Positions 24,145-33,613 of a stretch of 56,587 nt of DNA are shown one piece after another. The stretch spans positions 1 to 56,587 of the IMG/VR virus record IMGVR_UViG_3300047198_000034, one strand, 5' to 3'. The DNA comes from a virus. The translations under genes were made by a program, and so were the position numbers. The stretch's first letter is position 1. Every line of letters starts with the position of its first letter. Below the pieces are notes generated by a model. The model did no database searches and was not told where the DNA came from. It saw only the letters and a program-made list of their open reading frames with translations.

Positions 24145-24495
24145 TCAAATATAAACTTCAAATTCAGAGTTCGTCACGAGACTTTGACCAGTAGACGAAA
24201 ATACCCAGAATCGGTATCTATTCGTCTCAATACAATGGAGATATTCAGATAACATATATCCCCCATTATTTTTCATAATTCCCCTTCCAAATCTCCTAAC
24301 AAACTTCTCTCCTTTTTCTTGGTTAATTAAAACATCATGGCGGGGCAAACCTGCGACACGGGGAATAATAGAAATCCTTACAATTTCAGTAATTGCAATC
24401 ATTGACGAAGAATTTTCAGAACCATCATCATTATATTGACGAATTATGCCACTCGGTTCTTCGACTTCCCATTGGTAGGCTTCGGAGATTTTCAT
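24145..24495 (-). CDS. Structural protein, unknown
   Basis: The 116-residue product starts at ATG 24495 (a TTG at 24507 overlaps the preceding stop and is an alternative). The sequence is mixed alpha/beta ('VRISIIPRVAGLPRHDVLIN'). Its position between Dit and the hub suggests a tail-tip role. Confidence 0.55.
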   Translation of the reverse strand: MKISEAYQWEVEEPSGIIRQYNDDGSENSSSMIAITEIVRISIIPRVAGLPRHDVLINQEKGEKFVRRFGRGIMKNNGGYMLSEYLHCIETNRYRFWVFSSTGQSLVTNSEFEVYI

Positions 24496-24503
24496 AAGTA
24501 TTC

Positions 24504-24995
24504 TCAACTTTCATCATATGCAAAGACCAACCCCTCAGATGCTAAAGTGCCAGAACTTGCTGCCGACGATACAGTCATTTGCATTCTAAGGAAATCCCCT
24601 TTATAGCCTGTCCCGGTATGGGGTCCCGTATTGATGGCATCCAGATCAATTGGGGTTCCAGAAATCTTTGTGAAAATATTTGTTCCCGAGATATTGGTAT
24701 TAATATTAGCAGCAAAGGAACCTGAAAGGTCATATTGTACACTAATACCCGTTCCGAAACTATTAGTTCCATCTGTGTAGACTCTAAGATTTTGGATATC
24801 TACTGACGGAGCGCTCTGAAAATAAAATCTGGCTTGTTTAGTATAGCTGTACACTGACCCAGATGGAGGAATCTGAAGTCTATCATTTGTGTCAACTGTG
24901 GTATCATCGGCTGCTTTAAATCGAATAGTCCCAGCACTTTTGTCTACCCCAGCCGAACTTCCAGTCATTTCGTGAATTTGAATTGTTGCTGGCAT
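24504..24995 (-). CDS. Beta-rich virion protein
   Basis: The 163-residue protein has serine/threonine-rich strands ('VDTNDRLQIPPSGSVYSYTK', 'SFAANINTNISGTNIFTKIS'). It resembles small virion proteins of tail tips. No catalytic motif is seen. Confidence 0.6.
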   Translation of the reverse strand: MPATIQIHEMTGSSAGVDKSAGTIRFKAADDTTVDTNDRLQIPPSGSVYSYTKQARFYFQSAPSVDIQNLRVYTDGTNSFGTGISVQYDLSGSFAANINTNISGTNIFTKISGTPIDLDAINTGPHTGTGYKGDFLRMQMTVSSAASSGTLASEGLVFAYDES

Positions 24996-25023
24996 ATCTT
25001 TTCTCCTTTATGATTGATTTTAT

Positions 25024-25785
25024 TTAATACCATCTATCCGTCCAATCCACCCTAATTGTGACCTCAATTGCAGCGTCTTGAGTGAACCTAATCGTATTAG
25101 CACCTGGCAAGAGATCCCAAAAATCTCCGCTCAGTAGCGATAATGAATTGCTACCTCCCATTGTGGCCGTAAATAAAGCATAGTCCACAACCCATATCTG
25201 TCCAGATCCCATATGACTAAATAAAGGGAGATTCGTAAGTGATCTATTTTGAACGGATGGATTTGTGAAATCAGAATCGGCCGTCACAGTTATGGTTGGC
25301 AAAGATGGAGCATTCCCAGCCGGTGCGGCTGTGGTGAAATCATAGGAAGTTGCCGAGGTTGTCTTCTCGGTATAACTTGCCGAGGTAGCATACCAAAAAG
25401 GATCGGCGGCAATGAAATCGAGCGAAAATTCACCCAGCAATCCGGTAATATAATCTCTTATTGGACAACTGGATTTTTGCACGTTGATATAACGGTCATC
25501 GAAAATATAGAATTTTAGCGAACTGGTCTCAAGATTTTTCTTAAATGTATCCTTATATGTTCTATAGGCCTCTTTTGTTGTTCCCCTAATGATCCCATTC
25601 AATGTAATTATTTTTGGTTCCAGATAAAGACTTGAATCCAATAGGGCCCCATCTTTCCTTGGCACAATGATCGGATTAATTCTTGAAATAAATGATTCAT
25701 CAGGGGTTTGGATGGTTATCCCATTCGTACTATTTAAAAGAAATGTTCCAAGAGAATTGACTAATTTGAGGCCGAATGTCGCCAT
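25024..25785 (-). CDS. Distal tail protein (Dit)
   Basis: The 253-residue protein lies directly after the tape measure gene. It shows the siphovirus tail component pattern: N-terminal 'RINPIIVPRKDGALLDSSLY', a strand set 'ITLNGIIRGTTKEAYRTYKD' and the later 'LDFIAADPFWYA'. It forms the hexameric ring that links the tail tube to the tip. Confidence 0.85.
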   Translation of the reverse strand: MATFGLKLVNSLGTFLLNSTNGITIQTPDESFISRINPIIVPRKDGALLDSSLYLEPKIITLNGIIRGTTKEAYRTYKDTFKKNLETSSLKFYIFDDRYINVQKSSCPIRDYITGLLGEFSLDFIAADPFWYATSASYTEKTTSATSYDFTTAAPAGNAPSLPTITVTADSDFTNPSVQNRSLTNLPLFSHMGSGQIWVVDYALFTATMGGSNSLSLLSGDFWDLLPGANTIRFTQDAAIEVTIRVDWTDRWY

Positions 25786-25788
25786 ATT

Positions 25789-28700
25789 TTATCCAAACAC
25801 CAGGGGCTTTTTAGTTGCCCACCAGATCATCTTTCCCAGTTTATGACCCACAAGACTAACATCCATTCCGTTCCCAAGCGTCACACCACCCATATATTGA
25901 TTGACTGTCAAGGGTTGAACATTTCCAGATTCAGACTTCTTTCCTGGTGGAATAACCTCCTCCCCCTTATGAAGTTTATAAATCCCTGTATATGGAACAT
26001 ATGGGATTCCAGTTTGACCCTCTGGAATATAAGGAACGGTAATATTTCCCCGCGTACTTCCTGTCATGGTTGATTCCAATCTCTTATTGAGTTCGAAAAT
26101 CGCAGACCACATCTGCTCAAAGATTGAAATGGCCGGTTGAACTGCAGCATATTTTTCCATTAATTCTTTTTCAAATGTTGCGGCAACAAATCCTTTTTCT
26201 AATGCCGTGGTTATCGATTGAGTTATATACTGATATAAAGGAATAAGTGCTTTTTGTAATACCGTGGACTGAACAAATGCTTCAACCATCCCATCGAGAA
26301 TAGAATTATAAATCGATTCCTTTAAGGTTCTTTCGAATACTTTAAACCCCGATTGCGCAGTTCCCATTTTAAGACCAGCAACCACTGCATCAGAAAGAGT
26401 ACTCGTGACATCGTTATAGATATCCTGGGCGATTTGCTGAATAGCTTCTCTTGCTTTTTTAGTAAACTCTTTAAATCCAAACAAACCTCCCATCTCCTTG
26501 ATCGCCTTAATATCCCAATCTATTCTTACATTTCCCAATTCAGTAATTCTGGGTTTTCCGAGTTTTGGGTACTCAAAACCCATTTCCCCAAGTGCCTTGA
26601 ACATTTGCTGCCTTACTAAAAAAACAGATTCTCTACCCATTTGGGCTTTGGTCGCCCCCCCGATTAGTTTATCAATAAAACCCCCAATTACTCCTCCTAA
26701 AATTCCAAAATAACTTCCAATTTCTGTAAAAATTCCTTTTCTCTCGCCAGCAATTAATCCCCCCAAATATGCTGAAATTGGTTTGACTATTGCCAAATAT
26801 AAAGTGCCTATTACACTTGCCGTTCCAATCGTTTTTAATATTCCTCCTAAACCCAATAAACCAAGAAAATTTCCTCCTCCAATTATTCCTCCTGCACCCC
26901 TTTCTGCTCCTCCAGTACGTTCGGCTAATTGCCAATTAAGAAGATTCCCAGTTCCAGTTGCTGTAGTAACTTGTCCTAAAGTTCCAGATATTCCTAATGC
27001 CTTCAGAATTTCAAGTTTAAGAATCGTAAAGCCGATATCCTCAATCATTTTCATGAATCCCTTTTTGACATTATCAAAAAAACTCTTGAAACTTCCATCG
27101 GACTCACGGATAGCATTAGTCATGACATCGATCGAATTTGGAAGAAAACTCGAATATTGATTGGCAAGTTCCCCTTGAGTTTTTTTTGTAGCATCAAGAA
27201 GACCTTGCTGCATCAATTGGGATACATTAAGATTAGCTATGGCTTCTTTACGTGCCAGTTCTGCCATTCGAAGTTTTTCTAATGCTGCGGTATAGCCGGG
27301 AAGCACATCACCTGCTTTTTCCATGACCTTCGCATGTCTTAATTCCTCTTCGATAAGTGCCTTATAGACTACCACCTCATTCTGGAGTGTTCCTGTTAAT
27401 TCTGCATATCTAAGATTTAGATCAAGAATTTCCCTTTGTTTTGCCGGATCAATAATTTTCTGCAACTTCCCAGCTATTTCCATATATCCGGCTACAAAAG
27501 AAACTCCAGCCTTCTCAGGATCAAACATTCTGGTCTTTCCCCACTCCGTTTCAATCTCATAGGATGCCTCAGACATCAATCTCCCAATATCCATCAAAAT
27601 CTGACGTTCATATTCAGGAAATTCGTTTTCCCATTTTTTCATCCATATATCTGGTGAAATCGATGGAACGCCAGCTTTTTCGGGATCAAATATTCTTGTC
27701 TTTCCCCATTCAGTATCTACTTCTTCTGCAGTTGAAGCCCAATCTTTTGCTATTTCTACATTGAGTTTATGTAAACGATCAGATTCTTCTTTTTCTGCAT
27801 TCTCAACTGCTTTCCAGTAATTCTCCCAGACTTTATAGGATAATTGACCCAATCCGACTTTTTTCAATTCTTGGATTGAAGACTCTCTGTCTATATCCAG
27901 AATCTTTATTTTTTGCTCAAAAGTTTGAAATTCCAATGCCATGCCTTGCTTCATCAATTCATTAAGTTTTTTCTGAAGTTCAATCTGATCGACAGCTTTG
28001 ATTTGACTTTCTCTTGATGGTCCTTCTGCCATTCCGCCAGGCATAGTCGGCATTGTTTTAATTCGTAATCCTGCTAATTCGGCAACCTCTTCTGGCTTCA
28101 ACCATCCCAATTGTTCCCTTGCTTTAAGAAATTCCTCCCTGTTGCCTAATGTTTTTGAAATCGCTTCCGGGATATTTTCCCCTTTGCCTATTCTTTCAAT
28201 AAGTTCCATCGATTTTAATAAGGTATTGAATAATTTAGTTGTTTCTGGAATTATTTTCTCGCCAATGGAGGCGGCAAATTTCGCCATCATATCCCCAAAC
28301 TCCTTCCACGTTGCCCCCCACTTCTGGAATTTTTCATACTCATTCAATTTATCGAGAGAATCACCGAGTTTCGCCGCATCTTCCTTTGTCTTTTCCATGA
28401 TGGCTCCCGCCCATGCCATTCTCCGACCATAATCGCTGAGTTGTTCTTTTCCTACCCCAAGGGTTGCGGCGTGTTGTTTTTCTGCCTTATCCATATCGAT
28501 TATGATACCAGCGGTTTTTAATCCTCTTTCCCTGAGATTTATCAATGAGTCAGAAATCTGCTCATAGGCTTCGCTTACAGTTTTTCCAGTCAATCTTGTA
28601 CTTACCCTGGCTGCTTCTCCGATACCGATAATCTGTTTTTCACTAAAACCCTCAGAAATCAACCTCAATGCTTTTGTCATGAGGTCCGTTGTGTCAATCG

Positions 28701-29199
28701 TACCTTTTGTTACCTTCTCCAATTCTTTTAAAAGTGCATCGCCAGCCACATTGAAGTTGCGAGTCATAGACGCAAAACTCTGTTCGAGAGCTCCAAGTTT
28801 TACTCCTCTTTCCGCAAGATCATATGCTTTTTTTATAGTGTAATATGTGCCAAGAATAGCTGCTGAGGCAGCCATCCAGTGGGTTTTGAGGGCGTTAATA
28901 ATTGAAACCTGATCTCCGAATTGTTGTTGATTTAATGTCTTAATCTTGGCGTGCATAGCCTCTTCTGCTCTAACTCTCTCGGCGGCGGAACTTGTGGCCC
29001 TGGACTTGATCCCCTCATAGGCATTGGTGGCTTGCTGGCGCATGGCATTATACATCACATCAGATTTTTGGCCAAGGACCTTCCAACTGTCCTCAACATT
29101 GACGGCCATCGTTTTGGCATCGTAGAGAATACGCTTTTGGGCCGCATCAAATCTTTTACTATCCAAATCGATTTCGGTATAGACGGTTCCCGCTGACAT
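25789..29199 (-). CDS. Tape measure protein
   Basis: This 1136-residue protein is the largest in the window. It has long helical and coiled-coil regions, an internal 'RMAWAGAIMEKTKEDAAKLG' tape-measure-like unit, a hydrophobic central zone ('LGLGGILKTIGTASVIGTLY') and a C-terminal region just before Dit. An internal near-duplication encodes 'EWGKTRIFDPEKAGV' and 'EWGKTRMFDPEKAGV'. Length predicts a tail of roughly 170 nm by the usual 1.5 Angstrom per residue relation. Confidence 0.9.
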   Translation of the reverse strand: MSAGTVYTEIDLDSKRFDAAQKRILYDAKTMAVNVEDSWKVLGQKSDVMYNAMRQQATNAYEGIKSRATSSAAERVRAEEAMHAKIKTLNQQQFGDQVSIINALKTHWMAASAAILGTYYTIKKAYDLAERGVKLGALEQSFASMTRNFNVAGDALLKELEKVTKGTIDTTDLMTKALRLISEGFSEKQIIGIGEAARVSTRLTGKTVSEAYEQISDSLINLRERGLKTAGIIIDMDKAEKQHAATLGVGKEQLSDYGRRMAWAGAIMEKTKEDAAKLGDSLDKLNEYEKFQKWGATWKEFGDMMAKFAASIGEKIIPETTKLFNTLLKSMELIERIGKGENIPEAISKTLGNREEFLKAREQLGWLKPEEVAELAGLRIKTMPTMPGGMAEGPSRESQIKAVDQIELQKKLNELMKQGMALEFQTFEQKIKILDIDRESSIQELKKVGLGQLSYKVWENYWKAVENAEKEESDRLHKLNVEIAKDWASTAEEVDTEWGKTRIFDPEKAGVPSISPDIWMKKWENEFPEYERQILMDIGRLMSEASYEIETEWGKTRMFDPEKAGVSFVAGYMEIAGKLQKIIDPAKQREILDLNLRYAELTGTLQNEVVVYKALIEEELRHAKVMEKAGDVLPGYTAALEKLRMAELARKEAIANLNVSQLMQQGLLDATKKTQGELANQYSSFLPNSIDVMTNAIRESDGSFKSFFDNVKKGFMKMIEDIGFTILKLEILKALGISGTLGQVTTATGTGNLLNWQLAERTGGAERGAGGIIGGGNFLGLLGLGGILKTIGTASVIGTLYLAIVKPISAYLGGLIAGERKGIFTEIGSYFGILGGVIGGFIDKLIGGATKAQMGRESVFLVRQQMFKALGEMGFEYPKLGKPRITELGNVRIDWDIKAIKEMGGLFGFKEFTKKAREAIQQIAQDIYNDVTSTLSDAVVAGLKMGTAQSGFKVFERTLKESIYNSILDGMVEAFVQSTVLQKALIPLYQYITQSITTALEKGFVAATFEKELMEKYAAVQPAISIFEQMWSAIFELNKRLESTMTGSTRGNITVPYIPEGQTGIPYVPYTGIYKLHKGEEVIPPGKKSESGNVQPLTVNQYMGGVTLGNGMDVSLVGHKLGKMIWWATKKPLVFG

Positions 29200-29207
29200 T
29201 TAATCCC

Positions 29208-29690
29208 CTACCTTACAACATCTGGACATTTTCTAATTCCCTGCTCGATTTTATCCCTAAGACCCCTTGTTGCTGTTCTAAACCCCGGTCTCATAAACGA
29301 TTGTCTTTTCATTTTCACCGTTCCATATTCAAGAAAATGCGCATAATTTACTTTTTTATTACCGGCATATACTCTTACATTCCCAGGACGTTCTGGTTTA
29401 TTTACTCGCCTAATCGAATTTCTTAAAGAACCAGGTTCGCGGCCCGTCCATTGTTGAGCCTGAAATGAGACACGTTGACGAAGATGTTCGGGTATTTTTC
29501 TGCGGTTTCTGGTCGTAGGAATAAAAGAAACATTTTTCATAACAAATCCGCCTTTACGGCTTATTTCCCCTACTGGACATAAACCTTTCGATGCGGAAAC
29601 CACATCATCCATGATCTCATTCACCGCTTCGATGGCCCTGCCTTTTATTTCGTCACATATATTATTCAATCTCCATCCTACGATTCTCAT
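29208..29690 (-). CDS. HK97 gp10-like tail component
   Basis: It has 160 residues from ATG 29690; a TTG at 29711 is an alternative. The conserved C-terminal pattern 'NYAHFLEYGTVKMKRQSFMR' followed by PGFRTA is typical of HK97-gp10/tail completion proteins. Its position between the tail chaperones and tape measure differs from the usual one beside the head-closure genes. Confidence 0.75.
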   Translation of the reverse strand: MRIVGWRLNNICDEIKGRAIEAVNEIMDDVVSASKGLCPVGEISRKGGFVMKNVSFIPTTRNRRKIPEHLRQRVSFQAQQWTGREPGSLRNSIRRVNKPERPGNVRVYAGNKKVNYAHFLEYGTVKMKRQSFMRPGFRTATRGLRDKIEQGIRKCPDVVR

Positions 29691-29698
29691 AATTTGCC

Positions 29699-29728
29699 TT
29701 GACTTCTGCAATTCATTTCATCTATAAT
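29699..29728 (+). promoter_or_regulatory. Sigma70-type promoter facing against the tail operon
   Basis: TTGACT (29699-29704), an 18-base spacer and a perfect TATAAT (29723-29728), 24 bases before the start of the small plus-strand gene. Confidence 0.65.
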
Positions 29729-29752
29729 ATTTTTAATTCCTTGAGAGAAAAT

Positions 29753-29938
29753 ATGATAATAAAACCGGAAAAGATCACATTTGCAGGAATTGAAATTCCA
29801 ATAGAGGGGAAAAAGATTTCTATTCAAGGAATTTATGATCCTGATCATATGTCCTGGAGAGTGCACAAACAATTTGTCCTTTTTAAATTCAAGCAATTTA
29901 TCCATTCTTTTTTAAATACCTTCCATCATTCATGTTAG
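29753..29938 (+). CDS. Moron-like small gene on the opposite strand
   Basis: The 61-residue frame starts at ATG 29753 (ribosome site GAGAG) with a near-consensus promoter just upstream. The sequence reads as a real protein ('KITFAGIEIPIEGKKISIQG') with a basic, hydrophobic C-terminus. It is the only plus-strand gene in the structural operon, and no good minus-strand gene occupies this gap. Autonomous single-gene inserts of this kind are often expressed in lysogens. Function unknown. Confidence 0.55.
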   Translation: MIIKPEKITFAGIEIPIEGKKISIQGIYDPDHMSWRVHKQFVLFKFKQFIHSFLNTFHHSC

Positions 29939-30297
29939 ATATCTTCATTATGTTCCTTCTTCGACTTGGAGAGAAAATGATGAAATGTCCGGCAGACTTT
30001 CTTGAAAGTGCCGATTCTATCCTTGATTTTATATTCATTTATTGCCGCCCAGATTGCTAAGTGATTGATATCAATCACCTCTCCCATCCCCACCGTTATT
30101 ACCTGATTCCGTACTTCCATATAAATACTTGCGATATCCTTGTTCTCTTCCTTTAATTCTACCCAACAAGATTCGCATGGTGGTATAGTGGGCGGTGTTC
30201 TTTCTCCATGGGTTTTTCGGCATTCATCACATCCTGTCCAAATGGTTCTGTCTTCCATAATAATCCTGGATGCAGCTTGGTCGTCTGCGAACTGCAC
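29935..30297 (-). CDS. Tail assembly chaperone, frameshift extension (GT-like T part)
   Basis: The frame can be read from GTG 30297 but has no own ribosome site. It is reached from the upstream chaperone by a -1 shift at 30309-30315, continuing K-L-I-D-W-V-Q. It has four cysteines (CDEC, CESC) and helices ('INHLAIWAAINEYKIKDRIG'). By analogy with lambda G/GT, the fused minor product would help load tail tube protein on the tape measure. Confidence 0.75.
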   Translation of the reverse strand: MQFADDQAASRIIMEDRTIWTGCDECRKTHGERTPPTIPPCESCWVELKEENKDIASIYMEVRNQVITVGMGEVIDINHLAIWAAINEYKIKDRIGTFKKVCRTFHHFLSKSKKEHNEDI

Positions 30298-30302
30298 CCA
30301 GT

Positions 30303-30761
30303 CTATAAGTTTTTTTCGGTTTCTTCCTTTATCTTTGCCCCCGAATTAGAGATAATCTGCAAACAACGGGCAATGAAGCGATCAAACATCGGATTTTTCA
30401 TCAATTTGATCTTATTCTCTCTCGTATTGGTAATCAGTTCTCCGGTTTTACTGTCCTTAAAATTCTCAATGCCAGTTATCGCATAATCCCAAGTATCTTC
30501 CTGTTCCACTCTCGCCTGCTCATAGGTCAAATCCTCAAAATAGGTCAATCTCTCCATTGCCTTCGATTTGGGATTAAATATATGTTCAACCGCCCTTTTG
30601 CGTTTTGATATCCGCTCTTCAAAAAATGGAACAATACTTCTTATCTGGACACGGGCATCCGATATGGGATCATCGTAGACAATCTCCCCCGTATTCAGAT
30701 CGATATGGGAAGTGAAGAAAGTAAACCATTCGCCTTGCGTTGAGTCAAGATCAAAGAGCAT
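30303..30761 (-). CDS. Tail assembly chaperone (G-like)
   Basis: The 152-residue protein lies between the tail tube and tape measure genes, the canonical chaperone position. It is charged and helical. The last codons read GAA AAA AAC TTA TAG, ending in a slippery heptamer two codons before the stop. Confidence 0.75.
   Translation of the reverse strand: MLFDLDSTQGEWFTFFTSHIDLNTGEIVYDDPISDARVQIRSIVPFFEERISKRKRAVEHIFNPKSKAMERLTYFEDLTYEQARVEQEDTWDYAITGIENFKDSKTGELITNTRENKIKLMKNPMFDRFIARCLQIISNSGAKIKEETEKNL
30309..30315 (-). promoter_or_regulatory. Programmed -1 ribosomal frameshift site
   Basis: The slippery sequence A AAA AAC is in the correct phase of the chaperone frame, two codons upstream of TAG (30303-30305). 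The -1 frame is open from here through the 120-codon downstream frame. Confidence 0.75.
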
Positions 30762-30797
30762 AAATCACCTTATCTTTCTGTCCCGAAGGACTGATAT

Positions 30798-31241
30798 TTA
30801 GCCATCAAGATACATGAATGCGCCAGAGATCTTGGCTGTGAAATCAGTCCGAGCCAGTCCGTTCCGATCTGCCTTCACCGCTCCGGCCGTAGTCATAAGG
30901 ATCGATCCGCTTGTCCCGATGGTCATCCAAGAATTGGAATTGAGCCAAAACCGAATTCCGGACGTGGTACTATTGTAGAGTTTCACCCCATTCTCAGCAC
31001 AGGTCCGTAGATAATTTTGCTCAGGATCCGTCGGATCAAATGCTACGTTGCTTAGGGTAATTGTTCCCCCATCTGCAGCACCAAATTCAAAAATATCGAT
31101 GTCAACACCAAATTCCGATGCATCGATATTTCTTCGGGTTAGACCTGAAATTTCATATGTCCCCGCTCCGAGAACCTTCGAAGTTGGTCCCATCGTCACC
31201 TTCTGAAACATTCCTGTTAAAGTTGCTGCCCTGTCTGCCAT
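30798..31241 (-). CDS. Major tail tube protein
   Basis: The 147-residue protein has a beta-rich sequence with 'GTYEISGLTRRNIDASEFGV' and 'GGTITLSNVAFDPTDPEQNY', the pattern of siphovirus tail tube subunits. It lies immediately upstream of the chaperones with a strong ribosome site (AAGGAGG). Confidence 0.8.
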   Translation of the reverse strand: MADRAATLTGMFQKVTMGPTSKVLGAGTYEISGLTRRNIDASEFGVDIDIFEFGAADGGTITLSNVAFDPTDPEQNYLRTCAENGVKLYNSTTSGIRFWLNSNSWMTIGTSGSILMTTAGAVKADRNGLARTDFTAKISGAFMYLDG

Positions 31242-31258
31242 TTTTCATTACCTCCTTG

Positions 31259-31927
31259 TTAGATTGTTTTTGTCTTCAATGCCCTTTCAAGGGCCTTCTG
31301 TTGCTGTTGGGTCTTCATTGCCTTATAAAGGTTATATGTATTTCTATTGACAGCCATCGTCGCCAAATGATCAGCCGGAATAGATGTATCAACAAAGATT
31401 CTATACCCTGCCGCCTTCAAATCCTGGCAGAATCCGATGTCTTCTCCAACGCCTTGTTCATTATCATCCTTTCGGAATTTGAACCACGGAGAGGGCATTT
31501 TTCTGAAAACCTCCATATCGTACATGATGCACCCAGCCCCAGTTGCATCAACCTCTACCAACTCATTCTCTTCCCATTCGTCAATTGGTTCATAACCATT
31601 TCCATTTTTTCTCAACATAATTGAATCAAACGGAGGATAACGCCGAAAACAAAGTGCCCCGACAATGGGAAGTTGGTGAATCAAAAGATTCGTAATTGTT
31701 TTAGGATGATAAATCATATCAGTATCCATCATAATCAGTTTCGTCGCCCCTATAGAGATTGCTTTCTGAACAATATCATTTCGAAGCGTATCGATTGGCC
31801 CATTATCAGCATTGATAAGGGTGAAATCAGGGCGCTCCATATACAGGAAAGAGTAGAGAAAACTCACTGGCACGAAAGGGAAATTGCAAGGAACTCCGAT
31901 TGCGAGATTTAGGTTGCTGATCTTCAT
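31259..31927 (-). CDS. Glycosyltransferase-like protein
   Basis: It has 222 residues from ATG 31927, overlapping the preceding stop (ATGA). A DxD motif occurs in 'LIMMDTDMIYHPKTI', and a later GEDIGFCQDLKAAGY resembles the acceptor-side acidic motif of GT-A enzymes. It probably works with the neighbouring bifunctional enzyme, adding sugar to virion proteins or DNA. The target cannot be read from sequence. Confidence 0.75.
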   Translation of the reverse strand: MKISNLNLAIGVPCNFPFVPVSFLYSFLYMERPDFTLINADNGPIDTLRNDIVQKAISIGATKLIMMDTDMIYHPKTITNLLIHQLPIVGALCFRRYPPFDSIMLRKNGNGYEPIDEWEENELVEVDATGAGCIMYDMEVFRKMPSPWFKFRKDDNEQGVGEDIGFCQDLKAAGYRIFVDTSIPADHLATMAVNRNTYNLYKAMKTQQQQKALERALKTKTI

Positions 31928-33192
31928 TTCACTCCTTTGAATGATATCTGATCCTCCATCGCCGATGTGCAATAGGGATGAGTTTGGGAAACTTTCTCGA
32001 TATCACCGAATCCTGCCTCCGCCATAGTCGCCTTCAGAAGTGATGAACCATAACAATACCGATGATGTGATTTCTGCGTATATGAATAAATGTAAAGATC
32101 ATTCATTTTTTTCATGTTATCTGCCGTCGGATTCGCAAGATAAGTCTTTACCAAATAATCAAAGTCTGGGACTGTAAGCATTATTTTTCCTCCTATCTTT
32201 AGGATAGAATGCCAATGCCTTAATGCCTTCTGTCCCTCCTCAAATGTCAAGTGTTCAAGCAAATGGCCACAATAAATTTCATCCACCGTTCCCGGCTCAT
32301 AGGGGAGATTACGGACATCAGCTATAAGATCGGGATGAATATCTTCAAATTGATCGATATTTATAAATCCAGCAAGAGTATAGGGTCCGCATCCGAGATT
32401 CAGTCGGATTGCACCATTGTGTCTTTTCTCTTCTACCGGACCATTCAGCGGCCCTGTTTGTCTTCCCCAGATATTTGGTCCCCATTTCTTTTCAAGATGC
32501 ATATCATTCCGTCTGCAAACGTGGCCGTATTCAACTTTCCCATCCGTCTCCATTATCTTAAAAGTCTGGCTTCCAATATGATGGACATAGACATCAACGG
32601 CTATCCCGATCTTATAACCGGCTGTTCGTGCACGAAAACAAAAGTCAATCTCTTCCCCGCAACAGGGCCAATGGGTTTCATCAAAAGACCCTATCTCATC
32701 GAATAGGGATTTTCTGAAAGCCATACAGAAGCCAATAACGAAATTAACCTCCCGGGATTCTCCATCATGTTCCTCTGACCATACCGTTGCCACATCAAAT
32801 AATTGTTTATCGGTATTGTAGGTCGGAAGAACGGCCTCCTGTTGAAGTCCGGCACAATAGTTTGCCACAGGCGCAACGATAGAAAAAGTATCAAGATGAT
32901 CCAAAAGGCGTTCGGCCCATTGAGGAGTACAAACAACATCATTATTCAAAAGAACAATTACATCGCCTTTCGCCGCCCGGATGCCTTGATTGACGGCTAC
33001 GGGAAAGCCGAGATTTGTCTCGTTACGGATCAAGGTAGTATCGATAAACCCCGTAAATGGTTTATGAATTGGCGGAAATGAACCGTTATCAATAAGAACC
33101 AACTCATAATCCTGAGTGTTTTCTCGAATTGCCATGATGCATTCCTCAGTCATATCGTGGCAATTAAAAACAGGGATGATAATCGAAATCAT
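31924..33192 (-). CDS. Bifunctional glycosyltransferase family 2 / SAM methyltransferase
   Basis: In the 422-residue protein, residues 1-230 form a GT-A glycosyltransferase ('ISIIIPVFNCHDMTEECI', 'GDVIVLLNNDVVC'). Residues about 255-400 form a class I methyltransferase ('RLNLGCGPYTLAGFINIDQF', 'VDEIYCGHLLEHL'). Fusion of a sugar transferase and a methylase in one polypeptide, inside the tail module and coupled to a second glycosyltransferase, suggests a capping-methylated glycan on the virion. Confidence 0.8.
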   Translation of the reverse strand: MISIIIPVFNCHDMTEECIMAIRENTQDYELVLIDNGSFPPIHKPFTGFIDTTLIRNETNLGFPVAVNQGIRAAKGDVIVLLNNDVVCTPQWAERLLDHLDTFSIVAPVANYCAGLQQEAVLPTYNTDKQLFDVATVWSEEHDGESREVNFVIGFCMAFRKSLFDEIGSFDETHWPCCGEEIDFCFRARTAGYKIGIAVDVYVHHIGSQTFKIMETDGKVEYGHVCRRNDMHLEKKWGPNIWGRQTGPLNGPVEEKRHNGAIRLNLGCGPYTLAGFINIDQFEDIHPDLIADVRNLPYEPGTVDEIYCGHLLEHLTFEEGQKALRHWHSILKIGGKIMLTVPDFDYLVKTYLANPTADNMKKMNDLYIYSYTQKSHHRYCYGSSLLKATMAEAGFGDIEKVSQTHPYCTSAMEDQISFKGVK

Positions 33193-33202
33193 ATTTTCCT
33201 TT

Positions 33203-33613
33203 TCACTTCAAAGAAGTCAAAACCTCAAAATCTACAGCCCAATGTTTCACGCCTACCGTTGCATCTGCTATTAAGATATCGTTAATCATCGTTATCAAAT
33301 TTTGTTCCCTCATCCAGACCAAGGTGTTATCCGTAATTGTCAAAGATTGCTCATCAAAGAGAGCTTTCAAATCTTTATACATAGTCGTTATTTCTTCTGG
33401 TCTCGATGATGCAGAAAAGAGGGAAAATTGAATCAATGTATCGGTATAATATTCAGTGAAAGTCCGATCCGGCACATTCGAAATGATCGAGTAAACGATA
33501 TAAGGATATTCAGTTTTATGAGGGGCTTGATCAGGATAAATCCGCCCGTCCACATCGGTTGAGAGGTTAGAATTTATTGTTTTCTGATAAATGGCTGTCA
33601 GCAAATTCTTCAT
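33203..33613 (-). CDS. Tail completion/terminator protein (DUF3168-like)
   Basis: It has 136 residues from ATG 33613 (TGATG overlap). 'GRIYPDQAPHKTEYPYIVYS' followed by a strand-helix pattern ('DTLIQFSLFSASSRPEEITT') fits the DUF3168/gp17 tail terminator family. Position between head closure and tail genes agrees. Confidence 0.75.
   Translation of the reverse strand: MKNLLTAIYQKTINSNLSTDVDGRIYPDQAPHKTEYPYIVYSIISNVPDRTFTEYYTDTLIQFSLFSASSRPEEITTMYKDLKALFDEQSLTITDNTLVWMREQNLITMINDILIADATVGVKHWAVDFEVLTSLK

Noticed and set aside
29687-29905. 72-codon minus-strand frame opposite the moron
   Set aside because: The plus-strand frame has a promoter, ribosome site and protein-like composition; the minus frame has none of these.
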